Shown here piece after piece: positions 1-16,579 of a stretch of DNA of 32,982 bases. Under the pieces are notes generated by a model that was given only the letters and a program-made list of their open reading frames with translations, did not search any database and was not told the DNA's origin. A program made the position numbers and the translations under genes. How positions within the stretch are numbered: position 1 is the stretch's first letter; every line of letters begins with the position of its first letter. The DNA is from Phanerochaete sordida (lineage: Eukaryota; Basidiomycota; Agaricomycetes; Polyporales; Phanerochaetaceae). The stretch is taken from NCBI GenBank assembly GCA_019973155.2, contig BPQB01000155.1, positions 1-32,982 of the forward strand. Direction: 5' to 3'.

Positions 1-644
1 TAGAAGTACCTACAACCCACTCGAAAGATAGTTTTGTCCAGAGGGAAGAGCTAAAGAAATCGCTCAAGTTTGACTACAAGGATTGTATTCAACCCTAACC
101 CCATTTTGATGGGCTCAACTAATGGGGTATACAAAAAAGGTTCCCACGGCTTTGCACTCGTTTTTCGTGACGGAGTCCACGAGGTCAAAATCTGCCCGTA
201 GGGCCGGGGGTGTAATATAAACGTTTCTTCATAAATTCAGAAATCGTAATGTTGTCTCTTCTGTGAGATGCGCGCACGGCGCTCTGAAGTCAGAAGCGCA
301 AATACAACTGCACGCCAGTGCTCTGTACTGAATTAGAGGGCTTGCAGAACAGCTGCGCGGTATTTGTAGCTACAGAATGACTTCACATTTCGTGAGCGCA
401 GTGTATGGTCTTGCCCTGGAGAACCTTGATGCCTGTGAAGTGTGCACATTCTGGCCGTTTATAGCATAATCGGCGCATTCGAGGTGCAGCGGGCCGCATT
501 TACGAGCGGTGTAGGCAGGTACAGATTGTCCGCAGAGCTTTGTGTGTCAATCAAAATATACATGGTGTCGTAGACTCGTGTCCTACAGCCCGGAATCCAC
601 AGGTGCGCAAGTTCCATTGATAATTATTGAGATGTGCATCGCTC
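1..644. other. Intergenic, downstream of gene A; nothing recognised
   Basis: This stretch follows the stop codon of the minus-strand DUF6534-like gene A. Both strands carry only short ORFs with no recognisable family, and I found no tRNA-like or repeat structure. It probably holds the 3' untranslated part of gene A and spacer. Confidence 0.5.
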
Positions 645-2671
645 TCATTGACCTTCAACGTCGATTTCATCCTGATTGTCCAGTTTGGTGGACGATGAAA
701 CACCATATGAGGCATCTGCAGATATGTCAACGATATTCTGTAGCATGTGGTCAGCTCTGTGGCGATGCCAAAGTCGGGGACGACCCACTCGATCTACGAC
801 ATCTGCGCCGCTTACCTCAGGAGCTCTTTCAGCGTGCGCGGCTGCGGTAAGCTTGGAAGATCCTCGGAGCTTCGAAAGGTGGATAGACACGATCTGGCCG
901 CCATGCATATTGCGCAGAGCGTCGCGCGAGTTGAGTAGGGCGAGAAGCGAGTTATACATCACTGTTATACGCTCTGTTAGCACTGCGGACCGGGACCAGA
1001 ACTTGAGACTGACTTGAGGGAAAGACCTGGACAATTGAAATGTGTATGAAATTGGTAGGCATGGTAGCATTCTAGCGCATAGTTAGAGCCGCACCAAAAA
1101 TATAAATAGCAACTTGATAAACGAACCGTGATTACTGAGGCTATCGACAGAGCGCTGGAAGGACTAGTTAGCGACTATGGCTGTTGAAAGATATCCTGGT
1201 CAATGCATACCTGGTCAGTAAGCAAGCGTTGATGCTGTATTGAACGATTATCTGGATAAGAGAGTCGTTCCTGTTGCTAACGGTTCCATAAAATCATTAA
1301 AATCGACGCAGACGTATATTCGCACCTTTTGAATCCAGTCCGACGCTTGGCGAGCATCACACAAAGTACAGCGGACAGGGCACAGTCGGAAAATGCCTGT
1401 GTGCCAAATGAGGCATACCAGATCCACTGTGATTTCGGCATATAAGCACAATCACTAGGGATGTAAATCGCGGCGCACCGCAAAGCGGGCCTCGAACTCT
1501 TGGAAATCCGGTACAAGAAGCCTATAGTATGTCGTCAAAAGCGGGTCTCCAGAGCTGTGACCTGGCTCACATGATTATTCCAATACCTACGATCGTTGGA
1601 ACAGTCAGAAAAATGTGACATTTCGGCAATGCAGTGTGAGTAAGCACCGAATGCCCCGACTAATCGTAGCGATAGCATTAGCATCTGACTATGGTTATGA
1701 TGACCTACTCACCAAATCCAGCGAGTTGGGGTGGCACCTATTTGACGCAGTCAGCATCTAGATACTGACAGATACCAGCAATTAACTGAGTCGATACCTA
1801 CAATGAAAACAAGGGGACGAATGCTTCTGCCAACTGGTGCGTTCAGCAATCTACGGAAAAAATCTGGACTATAGCAGGTATAAAACGCACGTCTGTATAT
1901 CCTAAATGCAAAGACACTGGGAGGAGATACTGTATGTCACGTTACAGATCCACTCTACCAATGCTGTGGGGCCTCACAAGGTCGTTCCAGATACTATGAT
2001 TATCTGAAAGCACATCAGAGGGGGTAGCACTTCATTGAGACCGTACCTGCACTCACCCCGACGACCATGGTTGCTGCGAGGCTCCTGAATCTTCGTGTAA
2101 GCGAGATCCTTGTACAGCGTTTGGACGCACCATATGCACCGGGTAAGTGCCAGAGGATTCATGAAGCTTGTTACGGCATAGTAGTAAACAGCATGAGCCT
2201 CAAATGCCACATAAACAGTGAGAAGGGACCTAGTTATTCCGAGGAGATCAAGCGATTATACTGCTGCAGAGATGCAGGTGTACTGTACCACAGGGACAGG
2301 ATCTGTGTGACAGTAAGCAGTGGTCAGAGTGTGATCCCAGGATACTGCAGCCACTTACCACACCACGCATGACACGTCCATCGTGCTGATTTCCGTAGCA
2401 ATATATGTATACTTGCAGGCTGGCAATACCATACAAGCTGTGGCGTAGTATGTCGGTCAGTGCACGTGCAAAGCAAGATCTCTGAGATGCATACGCCGAC
2501 AGTGTGATTACACCTTGACGGGCAGTCAGAGGTTAATAGTCAGCGGCAGTTTCCGTAGTTGCGGACTGCTTTCTCACTGATGAATATTGCACCGAGCGTG
2601 TTATCGAGGTGCAGAGCAACCGGATAGACAGGAGGCAGCTCTATCTGTGGCAAAGAAGCAAGGACGGCCAT
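645..2671 (-). CDS. DUF6534-like seven-helix membrane protein, copy A (19 exons)
   Basis: Proposed exons: 2671-2578, 2513-2495, 2437-2359, 2302-2289, 2229-2131, 2084-2057, 2003-1978, 1916-1891, 1833-1802, 1737-1713, 1659-1648, 1586-1571, 1521-1479, 1426-1326, 1270-1211, 1154-1127, 1071-1014, 961-816, 737-645. Joined, they give 332 residues with no stop. Every intron is GT-AG and phases agree throughout. Family landmarks appear in order: LDNTLGA at the N-terminus, LYGIASLQ (end of helix 1), YYYAVTSFMNPLAL (helix 3), a split-codon Trp followed by SLA, FAFRIYRLG, an FSD segment followed by KRRTGFK, then YNSLLALLNSRDA and a polar tail. Spacing between landmarks matches DUF6534 proteins. Function is unknown for the family, which is large in Agaricomycetes; a plasma-membrane location is expected. 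The start is chosen because the ATG lies 23 codons before LDNTLGA and about 50 bp after a TATA core. Exon assembly is by eye; transcript data would settle it. Confidence 0.78.
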
Positions 2672-3355
2672 GGCCAGTGAAAGGAACTGTGAAGAATAAA
2701 AATCTGGCGCAAAGCGGAAGCTGTATATATGCGTTTCTACATCAGACGTTGACAGATAGTCAGATACCTGGCGATTAGGTTCAAAGCGGTTTGTATTGAC
2801 AGGCAAGAAGAAGTACGGCAGAATTATCATTGAAAACAGTGCATGCTCATGAGGAACCACCACAAAAGGCTATGAACAAGCTGCTGTTGCAGACAGCGTG
2901 GTCAACATCTGCCACTTAGACTGTTTAGTAATGTTGCGGTAGCGTAATCTGATACTGTACGTTGAACGAAGCTCAATACAGGCAGTGGGAAGCGATCTGT
3001 ACATGGAGCTAAGCAGACGTCTTTCTAAAGTTACTCTTTGCCCTTGATGCGTGGGGCTGTGTATCAGTGAATTCACGTACCATCGTAGTTGTAACGCGGA
3101 GGCATGTAGGCTTCCTTGCGCTATAAGCTCTGAGAATATATGTGAGCGATAGCATGATATAAGCTGTCACTTGGCTTGCAGAACAGGATTAGATTGCGTT
3201 CCAGCAGGTACGTACAACCTGATCAGAAAAATCGAGGTACTGGGATGCTAACACTGGGGACTGCAGATATCCGTCGTTTTAGAGCAAAGCCCGTGGCGTG
3301 ACGGTAGGAGTATACACACAGATCGAGCTCTAGGCTTCCAGCTCAATGCCGTGAA
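2672..3355. other. Spacer between tandem genes B and A
   Basis: About 680 bp between the stop of gene B and the start of gene A, both on the minus strand. It should contain the 3' end of B and the promoter of A. Apart from the TATA core at 2721-2733 I see no recognisable feature and no credible ORF. Confidence 0.5.
2721..2733 (-). promoter_or_regulatory. TATA-type core promoter of gene A
   Basis: On the minus strand this reads CGCATATATACAG, ending 50 bp before the gene A start codon at 2671. The identical 13-mer sits 47 bp before the start of paralogue C, which supports a shared core promoter rather than chance. Confidence 0.55.
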
Positions 3356-5284
3356 TCACTTTGCCTCAAATGACCTGTGGTTGGCTTCGCTGACCGAAAT
3401 ATTGACAGTAACCTGTGCAGGGTGGTCAGTGCCACGACAGGTGTTGTACAGCCACTAACACACCTGCGCCTCATTGTTCTGCCCCCAGGATGCGCTCATG
3501 GCAGCTTCTGGAGCAGGACGCTGTAGCGTGGCAACTCGTAGTCTGGACAGATGTATCGAGACAACTTGGCCGGCAAACTCGCCGAGGAGCGCGTCACGAG
3601 AGTTGAGCAGCGCAAGTAGCGAGTTATACATCACTGCTCCGGAACGTGTTAGAGCAACGCTAAAATCGAACGGATGACGACAAACGCGTGGGCAGCACCT
3701 GGATGATAGCGATGGGGACAAAGGTGCCAGGCAAGACGACATTCTATGCATGCGTCAGCGGGGCATCGTGCGCGGCAACGCGAGACGCACAGTGATGACG
3801 GACGCGAGAGAGATTGCGCTGGACGGGTGGGTGAGGCGCGAGAGATTCGGATGCCGGGCATGAGCGTACCTCGTCAGAACGCAGATGCCGATGCTGTAGA
3901 AGATCAGAATCTGGATAAGCGAATCGCTCCTGTGCATTCCTGACGCATCAGCGAGTACAGCGAGTGGTTGGAAGACACTCGCCTCTTGAACCCAGTGCGC
4001 CGTTGTGCTAGGATGACACAAAGCGCGATGAAGAGGCTGCAGTCGGAGAAGGTTTGCGCGCCGAAGCATGTATACCATATCCACTGAAGCAGGACGGTTG
4101 ACATCAGAGTGTATGTAATAAGCGAGACCAACTCACGGAAAACCGGATCTCGAATTCCACAAACTCCGGGAGTCTAAGACTGAACAGTATGAGACTCACC
4201 GAGTCAATGGGTCAGGCAGTCAAGCTCACACAAGGACTGCAATAGCTAACAGGGAGGCAGAGCGTCAGATTCGAATCTCTTGTCTCTAATCCAAGGGAAG
4301 CTCCACACCAAAGGCTCCGCCTACATACACACTGTGAGCGTCTTGCCACATAGTAAACTCTGGGGATCTCACCGAGGCTAGCAAACTGGGGTAATGTCTG
4401 CGATAGCTGCTCTACATGATCCATGGTGTGTGTGTGAGCGTGCTTTACGTACGATTAGGAGTAGAGGCCGCCAGCGTCCACCCACTGGCACATCCGCTAA
4501 GGTTAAGCAAATCGGGGCATCGAAGGCTCTAGAATGTACGCACATTTGTATATTTTGGATGCGAAGATGCTGGGTGTAGTCAGTATCGAAGCTCTTTGAA
4601 TAACGGATCGGGGAAGACCTACAGGCTCGTGATGACCATGGCGATGATCTACCAAAGGTAAGATGTTGATATTTGAGCCCCAGTGTATCTCTACGATAAA
4701 CTCACTTACACCAGTAAATATGCTAATGGCGAGGGTCCTGAGTGAAATTGAGAAGGTCGGTCTCAAAAGTATAGTTCAACGGCGTACCATGGGCATTTAG
4801 TCAGGGCGAGAGGATTCATGAAGCTCGTGACGGCGTAGTAGTACGTTGACTTAATTACCAAGGCCAGATGGAGCGTCACGAGGATCCTAGAGTACCTGTT
4901 AGCATCACAGTGGAGCATCGGCGATAAACTGACCAGACGGAGAGAATCTGTTTTGGGACGTACGCATGAGCTCTGCGATGGATAGGCCAGCACGCCGTGA
5001 CATACAGCGCTTCTCATGGGCCTGCTGTCGTTGTACCTGCAATGGAGGTACGTATACACCTGGATGCTCGTAATACCGTACATGCTGTCGCCAAGCGTCA
5101 GTGCCCCCGAATCGGCGGACTAGACATATCTACACTCACATAGCAAGCATAATCACGCCTTGGCAGTATATGAAGACTTCGTACAGGCTGGATTAGAGGA
5201 TGACTGCTCGCATATGAGAAGCACGCCGAGAGTGCGGTCAATATTCACAGCAACTGGGAAGGTCTGCGGAGGAGAATCAGGCAT
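3356..5284 (-). CDS. DUF6534-like seven-helix membrane protein, copy B (19 exons)
   Basis: Proposed exons: 5284-5212, 5158-5140, 5084-5006, 4947-4934, 4886-4788, 4737-4710, 4648-4623, 4569-4544, 4484-4453, 4397-4373, 4320-4309, 4245-4230, 4179-4137, 4083-3983, 3929-3870, 3818-3791, 3743-3686, 3633-3464, 3412-3356. The joined product is 321 residues without a stop. Landmarks: VNIDRTLGVLLI (for LDNTLGA), MYGITSIQVY, TYYYAVTSFMNPLAL, FASKIYKLGGRW, FSD, QRRTGFK, SDSLIQILIFYSI, YNSLLALLNSRDA. Exons 2-17 match copy A in length. Two introns start with GC instead of GT (after exon 1 and exon 14); the second fits the usual AG-GCRAGT form of GC-AG introns, the first is weak. LDNTLGA is more diverged than in A and C, and the A/C promoter 13-mer is absent. 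Expression or splicing of B is therefore less certain. It lies upstream of A in the same orientation, as expected for tandem duplication. Confidence 0.72.
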
Positions 5285-7071
5285 TAGGGAGCTCGCAACG
5301 ATATAAGGTGAGGTATGCTTGGTCTACTGCAGCTCGTTATGCGAGTGCGAGTATGTATACCGGCAAGGGGATACGCGAGAATTCGGTGGTTGGCCGAGTT
5401 TTGTCCACGACTGCAAAGACAGAGAGTATCTGTATTTCCGAAAAGCCGTCGTGTATGCTTTTAAAGGGAAAGCGGTTCCTGGTGCCCTCATCTGTTATGG
5501 ACTGCATCGTTTAATCTGATTGCAGCGCTCACCGCAGAGTTGTATGAATACTCTCCCGGGACACAGCTTTTGCAAGTTGCAACGTTCCGCTCTGTATCCG
5601 CAATCCTAGGATCGTGTACTTTGGCAGATGAGCGATATTGATAAGATGTCGCGTACAAGAAGGCAGCAACATGCCTCCAACAGCCAAGTCCGGAAATGCG
5701 TTCAACGCTAATGAGCTCCGGCGCCTGATGTCGTAAAATCAGCACTCTGTTACTTTCCCGGCCTGGCTAACGCCGCCAGCGTACCCAATATCTCTGTTTG
5801 CGGGACAAGTGAAACGCTGTCTCGCGGAAAGGTCCTTCAGCTCATCTGTAAATCAGAGCCAACAACGCGGCTCTCGAAGCCATCGAGTTGATGGAAATCA
5901 CCGTCACCGCGCAAATGTGCGTGCAAGGCGTGTTCGGTGTAGCGCAGCGCCCACGGAGCAACATCCATACTTGCGCCGTGTCGCAAAGGTGAGGAGGATG
6001 TCGCTGCTGATGCGGCTGTGGACCATAGGCTCAAGAATTATCGTCCATGCATTAGAAGTTGATACCGGCGAGGACCTCGAATGCACCTTTCGATGACTCC
6101 GAAAGTTGTGGGCTGTTCTGTCGTCGCGCGGCGTATGTGCGCATGTGGCAATGATTCAATATCTTCCGAAGAAATCGCCAGCTCCACGATATCAACGTCC
6201 TGACCACCGAGTTGGTCAACCTCGCTTGAGGCGCGCTACACGCGAAAGGAACTTAACTGCATTGTTGCGTCCGACATGCCGCCTGTCAGCCTCGCACGGC
6301 ACTGTCTAACGCTACGCGCGGCGCCGCGGTCAAGGTACGGTTCAAGTACGGTTGGGTACCGGTGCACGTCCTTCCTCAGAGATCGACGCGCACAGCGAGC
6401 AGCCTAGGAAAAGCCAAGCAGCCCACTTGTGTGCGCCGCCGTGTTCGTTGCGGAGGAGTTCGCCCTTAGCGTCCACCTGTGAGCCTACGGCCACATCGGA
6501 GGATCGAAGTTGGACGTCCTCGGAGTAGGCTCGCGCAAGGCTTGCGATGCTACCCAATCATCCACTAAGCGCGCTCGGGTCTGAAGACGAGTCTGGACGT
6601 AGCTTCATATTAAATCATGGTCTTGTATAGCATCGCAACCAACTCGCTTTCTGTAATACCATGACGGAAAAGTCGAGAACGGTTCAAGTTGCCTGGCAGC
6701 TCGCTGATCGAGTTGTAATCTTATCTTATCAACGCCTGATGAAACGGCTGCTATGATAAGATTAGATCCCTGACCATGAGGCGGAATATTGGCCTCGAAC
6801 TCCTTGAACCTCTACCATTGCCAACGCCTCACCTTCCACCATGGCCTCTGAATACTCCTGTGCTCTTAGGCATATGCTTCGAAAGGTGCGTCTCATAACA
6901 CGCTAACAATCTGACGAGTATCTAATTCTCATCTCTGTCCCAAAGGCGAGTGACGCACGACGACCTGGGAAATGCACGAGGATGGGGACGAGACGAGCAT
7001 CCCTACGGGCACCCATCTCACGACTACAGCTTAGTCTTGGAAGTGCCATCGAAAGCTAGTAGAAGTCGCTC
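5285..7071. other. Gene-poor region upstream of gene B
   Basis: About 1.8 kb with only short ORFs on both strands, none belonging to a family I recognise. The first part must include the promoter of gene B. It holds a GATA-type inverted repeat at 6716-6764. I found no transposase, reverse transcriptase or terminal repeat. Confidence 0.4.
6716..6764. repeat. Inverted repeat with GATA-factor-like arms
   Basis: A 10-bp arm TAATCTTATC at 6716-6725 is repeated as its exact reverse complement GATAAGATTA at 6755-6764, with a loop of 29 nt. Each arm includes GATAAG or its complement, the core bound by fungal GATA factors of nitrogen and iron control. A 13-mer overlapping the right arm (GATAAGATTAGAT, 6755-6767) occurs again at 16585-16597. 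Whether it is functional cannot be told from the sequence. Confidence 0.4.
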
Positions 7072-7746
7072 ATGAGAAGCGTCGTGACCAACCCGAGTCC
7101 ATTGGTCGGGCCGTGCTCGCTCCTCTACAGGAGCTGGCTACCGGCGAGTTCATCCCACCTCTTGCGCAATCTTGTTTCGACTCTCTACGCACGGAACCCT
7201 GATCCCCATGGTTCTGCACTGCGTCTACACCCCGCTGCACGTACCACCCTCCCCCTCACCTCACGTCGCCTTCTCGCCGCGCCTACACGTCCTGCCGTTG
7301 TCCCTGCGTCCATAGCTCCACGCTCGCGGCATCACATGTATGCTCCTCATATCGCTCGTGCAGAAAGACTCAAGGAAGCAGAGCACTCGTCTATCCACTT
7401 TCTCTGCGACGGCTGGTCATCTTCGACGCCTCGAAGTCATGCGTCCGAGGAGCACCGTGACTTCGCCCGCGATGCAATGCCCCTGGTACATCCCACCTCG
7501 ATCTTCACGCCTCTCCGGTGCGTGGTCGTGGCAGCGGGCCGCGGCTTTTTTCGTCTCATCTCGCCGCTCTGCCCTACAAGTCGTCGAGACCTTCAAATAC
7601 GCGAACGCTCCAGATGGGCCAATCGCCCTCCAGCTCCTGGGTCGCACACACCACACACCGAGCTCTGGTTGCTCTGCCGGCTTGGCGTGCCTAGCGGTGC
7701 GCTGCCTGGATTCACGAAGGACATCTCCGCGGCACCGAACCCGTGA
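7072..7746 (+). pseudogene. Probable F-box protein remnant
   Basis: A 224-codon open frame contains CSLLYRSWLPASSSHLLRNL at about residues 16-35. It lines up with CSLVCRSWVPSSSLHLLRRV and CSLVCRAWVPSSSIHLLRCV in the two intact F-box proteins of this window, and is preceded by NPSPL, a common F-box spacing motif. The usual start of the domain (LPxELxDxIIDHL) is not found upstream in any frame. Downstream, leucine-rich-looking stretches jump between frames. The region is best read as a decayed, frameshifted F-box gene. It could also be an unrelated GC-rich ORF with a chance match; confidence is limited. Confidence 0.35.
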
Positions 7747-8553
7747 TCATCAGGTCTCTTGAGGGGCGCATTTCCATTGCGAAGCAATCCGAACTCTCTC
7801 GTCAGTACCCAGCTCTCTTCATCATCTTACGATTGGGAACGAGGATATGCGCCCTTCAGATGTGTTCGTAAGCACGCTTGTAACCCGCTGCTCGCTATGT
7901 CCCAGCTCCCTGCGCGGCGCGAGGCTGTGATTGGCAACCGCTTCGTTCTCTGGTTGACGGAGGACGCCACTTTCTACGGAGATTCCTTTGCTCACTTCCG
8001 GATGTCGACCGGCCCTACGCAAATCCAGAAAGTTTCAAGACTTGGACGTCGAGACGTAATTCCGCGCCGTGCGGAAGTAGCACATGTCAAGCGCGGTCTG
8101 CAGGATCGTTCTATGCGCCGCGGCCTTGCGAGGTTCCGCAGAGAGTTGTTTGTTTCAGCGAGATATGGATATATTGCACGCCTGGACGGCTTGCTACAGA
8201 TGCACGGTACGTCTACAGCCGAACTCGTCGACGGCCACAACTCAGGATGCGCTGACGCCTGTTAATGATATAGCCTATTTTCGTGCCTGCTGTTCCTGTT
8301 CCTCCGGCCTGCGGAATATATGATCAGTGCCTGGAACTGTCTCTCAGCCCACGGCATGCACGGCCCCTGGTGTGATGCGTCGATGTTCTGATGTGCGTGA
8401 TCACCCTTGCGACGATGATTGCGGACGCGTGCCTTGGCGGCACCGCGAGTCGCCCGCATGACCCTAGGCAGGCCACAGTATATATACCGCTTCTGAGGCA
8501 TGACCGTGCTGCGTGCCTCTGCTCGCAGGTGTCCACCCGTCCTCGCGCTCGCC
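7747..8553. other. Promoter region of the GMC oxidoreductase; otherwise nothing recognised
   Basis: An ORF of 168 codons at 7759-8265 and overlapping minus-strand ORFs show no family I recognise; part may be the tail of the decayed F-box gene. The last 80 bp contain the TATA box of the GMC gene. Confidence 0.4.
8479..8487 (+). promoter_or_regulatory. TATA box of the GMC oxidoreductase gene
   Basis: TATATATAC lies 67-75 bp upstream of the chosen start codon at 8554, a normal distance for a strongly expressed basidiomycete gene. Confidence 0.5.
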
Positions 8554-10876
8554 ATGGCCTTTGCTCTGCGCCCCGTGTTCGCCAGCCTCGCCGCGCTGCT
8601 CGCCGCCACCCTGGCCAGCGCCGAACTCTACACGGATGCATCCCAGCTTCCCGACACCGTCTACGACTTCGTAGTGGTCGGAGGTGCGTGGCCGTTATCA
8701 GCTCCCCAGCCCAGGAGCCCGGACTGACGATCCCGCGATCAGCTGGCACGGCCGGCAACGTCATGGCCGCGCGCCTCTCCGAGAACCCGAAGTTCACGGT
8801 CCTCGTCATCGAGGCGGGCATCTCGTATGTGGCGTCGTCGTCGAGGCCCTGCGCGTCGCTGACGACGCCCTCTGCAGGAACGAGGGCGTGCGCACCGTCG
8901 AGGTGCCCTTCCTCGCGACGCAGAACATCCCCGCGACGGCCACGACGTGGAACTACACGACCGTGCCGCAGGTCGGGCTCGGCAACCGCAGCGTCGCGTA
9001 CCCGCGCGGACGCGTGCTCGGGGGCAGCTCCTCGATCAGTATGTCCACGCGCTCCCCGCGCCGCCCCGTGTGCTGACGCAGTGCAGACTTCCTCGCGTAC
9101 ACGCGCGGCGCGGACGCAGAGTTCGACCGCTGGGCGAACCTGACCGGCGACGCGGGCTGGGCCTGGAGCAACCTTGCGCCCTACTACCTCAAGGTGCGGC
9201 ATGTGCTGCGCGCTGATCCCGCGGTGTTCTGATGCGCGGCCCGCAGAACGCACGCCTCGTCCCCCCGGCAGACCACCACAACACGTCCGGCCAGGTCGTC
9301 CCGGCTGACCATGGCTACGGGCCCCTCGAGATGAGCCTCCCTGGCTTCGCCACCTCGTCGGATCAGAAGGTCCTTGCGACGACGCAGGTGAACGGCTCGC
9401 TGTTCCCGTACAACATCGACCTCAACTCCGGAAACTCTGTCGGCATAGGCACGTATATCCGTTTGATGCTCATGATTGCTGTGCTCATTCATTGCCATCC
9501 AGGTCTGACGCAGAGCACCCTTGGTGGCGGTGAGCGCAGCAGCTCTGCCACAGCTTATCTCGAGCCGGCCCTGAACCGGCCCAACCTGCACCTGCTGATT
9601 GAGAACACTGTCACGAAGCTGGTTTCGAGCAAGGGCGCGAAGGGTGTGCCGACGTTCACCGGCGTAGAGTTTGCGAGCAGCGCCTCGGGTACGTTAGCTG
9701 ATGTCGTCGAAGCCTTCTGACGCTGACAAGCCCGTATATGTAGCCCCGCGCCACACGGTCACCGCGCGGAAGGAGGTCATTCTCTCTGCAGGCGCCATCG
9801 GCTCGCCGCAGATCCTCCTTCTTTCGGGTGTGGGCAACAGCACGGACCTGAAGGGGCTCGGCATCGCGCCCGTCGCGAACCTGCCCGACGTCGGCCAGAA
9901 CCTCAAGGACCACCCGATCCTGTCCAACTACTGGCAGGTCACGCTCAACGACACGTTCGACGACATTTACCGCGACACCTCCGTCTTCAACGCGAAGCTC
10001 GCGCAGTGGAACAGCAGCCGCACCGGCCTCTTCGCGGACTCGCCCACGAACGCGCTCGGCTTCCTGCGCATCCCCGACAACGCTGCGATCTGGAGCCAGT
10101 TCAAGGACCCTGCTGCCGGTATGTTGTGTGCTTCGCCGGAAAATCCACTGGTCTGACCGTGACTTCCCCAGGCCGTCAAGCTGGACACTTCGAGCTTTTG
10201 TTCCTCGTAGGTCGCTCAGGAAATGATGTAGTGACGTTTCTTACGTACATTTCCAGGATGGCTACGCCCCTGCCCCTGCCCCTGGCCCCGGCAACTACTT
10301 CACGATCAACACCGCCGTCGTTACCCCAGAGTCAGGTACGCGCTGTACGCCCCCGCCCAAACCTTACACTAACCTCCGGACAGTCGGCACCGTGAAGCTC
10401 AACTCCTCGAGCCCGTTCGCCTTCCCGCTCATCGACCCGGGCTTCTTCACCGCGCCGTTCGACGTGCAGGCCATGGTCTACGCGATCAAGTCCGCGCGCG
10501 CGTTCATGCAGTCCGCGCCGTGGGCCGGCGTCGCGCTGAGCCGCGTCGGGCCCGTGGGCGACGCGGAGAGCGACGCGGACATCATCGCGGCGGCGCGCGC
10601 CGCTGCGCGCACGATCTACCACCCGACGTCGACCGCGCGTATGGCGCCGGACAACGCGGCGTGGGGAGTGGTCGACACGCAGCTCCGCGTCAAGGGCGTC
10701 AGCGGACTCCGTGTCGTCGACGCCTCTGTATTCGTACGTCTCCAGCCTCTAGAATATGCTACGCGACTGACCGTTACGTTCTGCAGCCCTCGATTCCCGC
10801 CGCACATCCCCAAGCTGCAGTCTACATCCTCGCCGAACGTGCGGCCGACCTCGTCAAGCAGGCCTGGTCTCATTAA
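8554..10876 (+). CDS. Secreted GMC oxidoreductase, aryl-alcohol oxidase type (11 exons)
   Basis: Proposed exons: 8554-8683, 8743-8824, 8878-9038, 9087-9193, 9247-9448, 9503-9688, 9744-10118, 10172-10206, 10257-10335, 10384-10733, 10787-10876. Together they encode 598 residues, the usual AA3_2 length. Residues 1-23 form a signal peptide ending LASA. The FAD-binding fold follows ([18 protein letters not shown], then VLVIEAG), the GMC signature [28 protein letters not shown], and the C-terminal catalytic part with HPTSTARM and PAAHPQ, which supply the two active-site His residues. Such FAD enzymes oxidise aromatic or aliphatic alcohols and pass electrons to oxygen or quinones, feeding peroxide to ligninolytic peroxidases. 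Intron 5 appears to start with GC (AG-GCACGT). An in-frame ATG at 8500 would add residues before the signal peptide and is less likely. Exon 9 carries a Pro-Ala repeat. It is convergent with AROM. Confidence 0.9.
10266..10283 (+). repeat. Hexanucleotide repeat (GCCCCT)3 inside GMC exon 9
   Basis: Three exact GCCCCT units are translated as a Pro-Ala run (APAPAPGPG) in the GMC protein, between the conserved FELLFLDGY part and the [12 protein letters not shown] strand. Repeat length could vary between alleles without breaking the frame. Confidence 0.8.
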
Positions 10877-11088
10877 TCTCATTAATCACCATCGCACCCA
10901 CGCATAATCTTTACCCGCGTGGCCTTCTCACGATCCTCGCCATGATCTCGCTCGCAAAACGACATTCATGAGGCGGACGGTCTCACTCAGGACACTGCTA
11001 GATGAGGACAGCACGTCTAATTCACGTCTAGACAACTTGTACAACAGATGGCTAATACATTGGATTATTTATTGGGATATATGCGGTT

Positions 11089-16189
<5,101 letters not shown>

Positions 16190-16572
16190 GGCAAAGGGTG
16201 GGCGACCAGTAAGTGCGGGTGGGTCTTTTATGTGTGGATTGACCGGGTCTAGCGCTCCGATCCTACGGAACGTGCGATACAGCCCTGCGAGATATGAGCC
16301 CTATAACCCCACGCATTCGATACGAGTACACTCACCCGGAGTAAGAGCTAATTTCGCAGAAGCGTCCCCACTACGCGAACGTGTCGGGTCCTACGCGAAC
16401 GCGAGCCTGAGCCTTGCACCCTGGTAAAGTCGACATTCAGGACTGAAACTTGGAATATTGCGCGTAAATTCTGACCAGAACGAGGTCCGCTCAGCAAACG
16501 GGCTGACGGAGGTGGGGAAATCGTGGAATGAGAAAGAGAGGTCGTGGAACGGAGGGATGGAGGGCGCTTTGC

Positions 16573-16579
16573 ATGACTC
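16573..16579. promoter_or_regulatory. Possible Gcn4/Cpc1-type element upstream of AROM
   Basis: ATGACTC, one base short of the perfect RTGACTCA-type site (it continues with G), lies about 385 bp upstream of the AROM start codon. General amino acid control acts through this element on aromatic amino acid genes in yeast and Neurospora. A seven-base match can easily arise by chance. Confidence 0.2.

Noticed and set aside
4255..4300. Sequence resembling a tRNA B box (GATTCGAATC)
   Set aside because: No matching A box, acceptor stem or anticodon arm could be placed; it lies in an intron of gene B.
645..5284. Reading this region as decayed DUF6534 pseudogene fragments
   Set aside because: This was my first impression because fragments lie in many frames. 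Consistent splice sites, phases and exon lengths across three copies fit functional multi-exon genes better.
8500..8553. Upstream ATG extending the GMC protein by 18 residues
   Set aside because: It would put extra residues before a good signal peptide and lies close to the TATA box; the ATG at 8554 starts a normal secretion signal.
8324..9253. 309-codon minus-strand ORF
   Set aside because: Antisense to the GMC exons and introns; low-complexity Arg/Ala composition and no domain.
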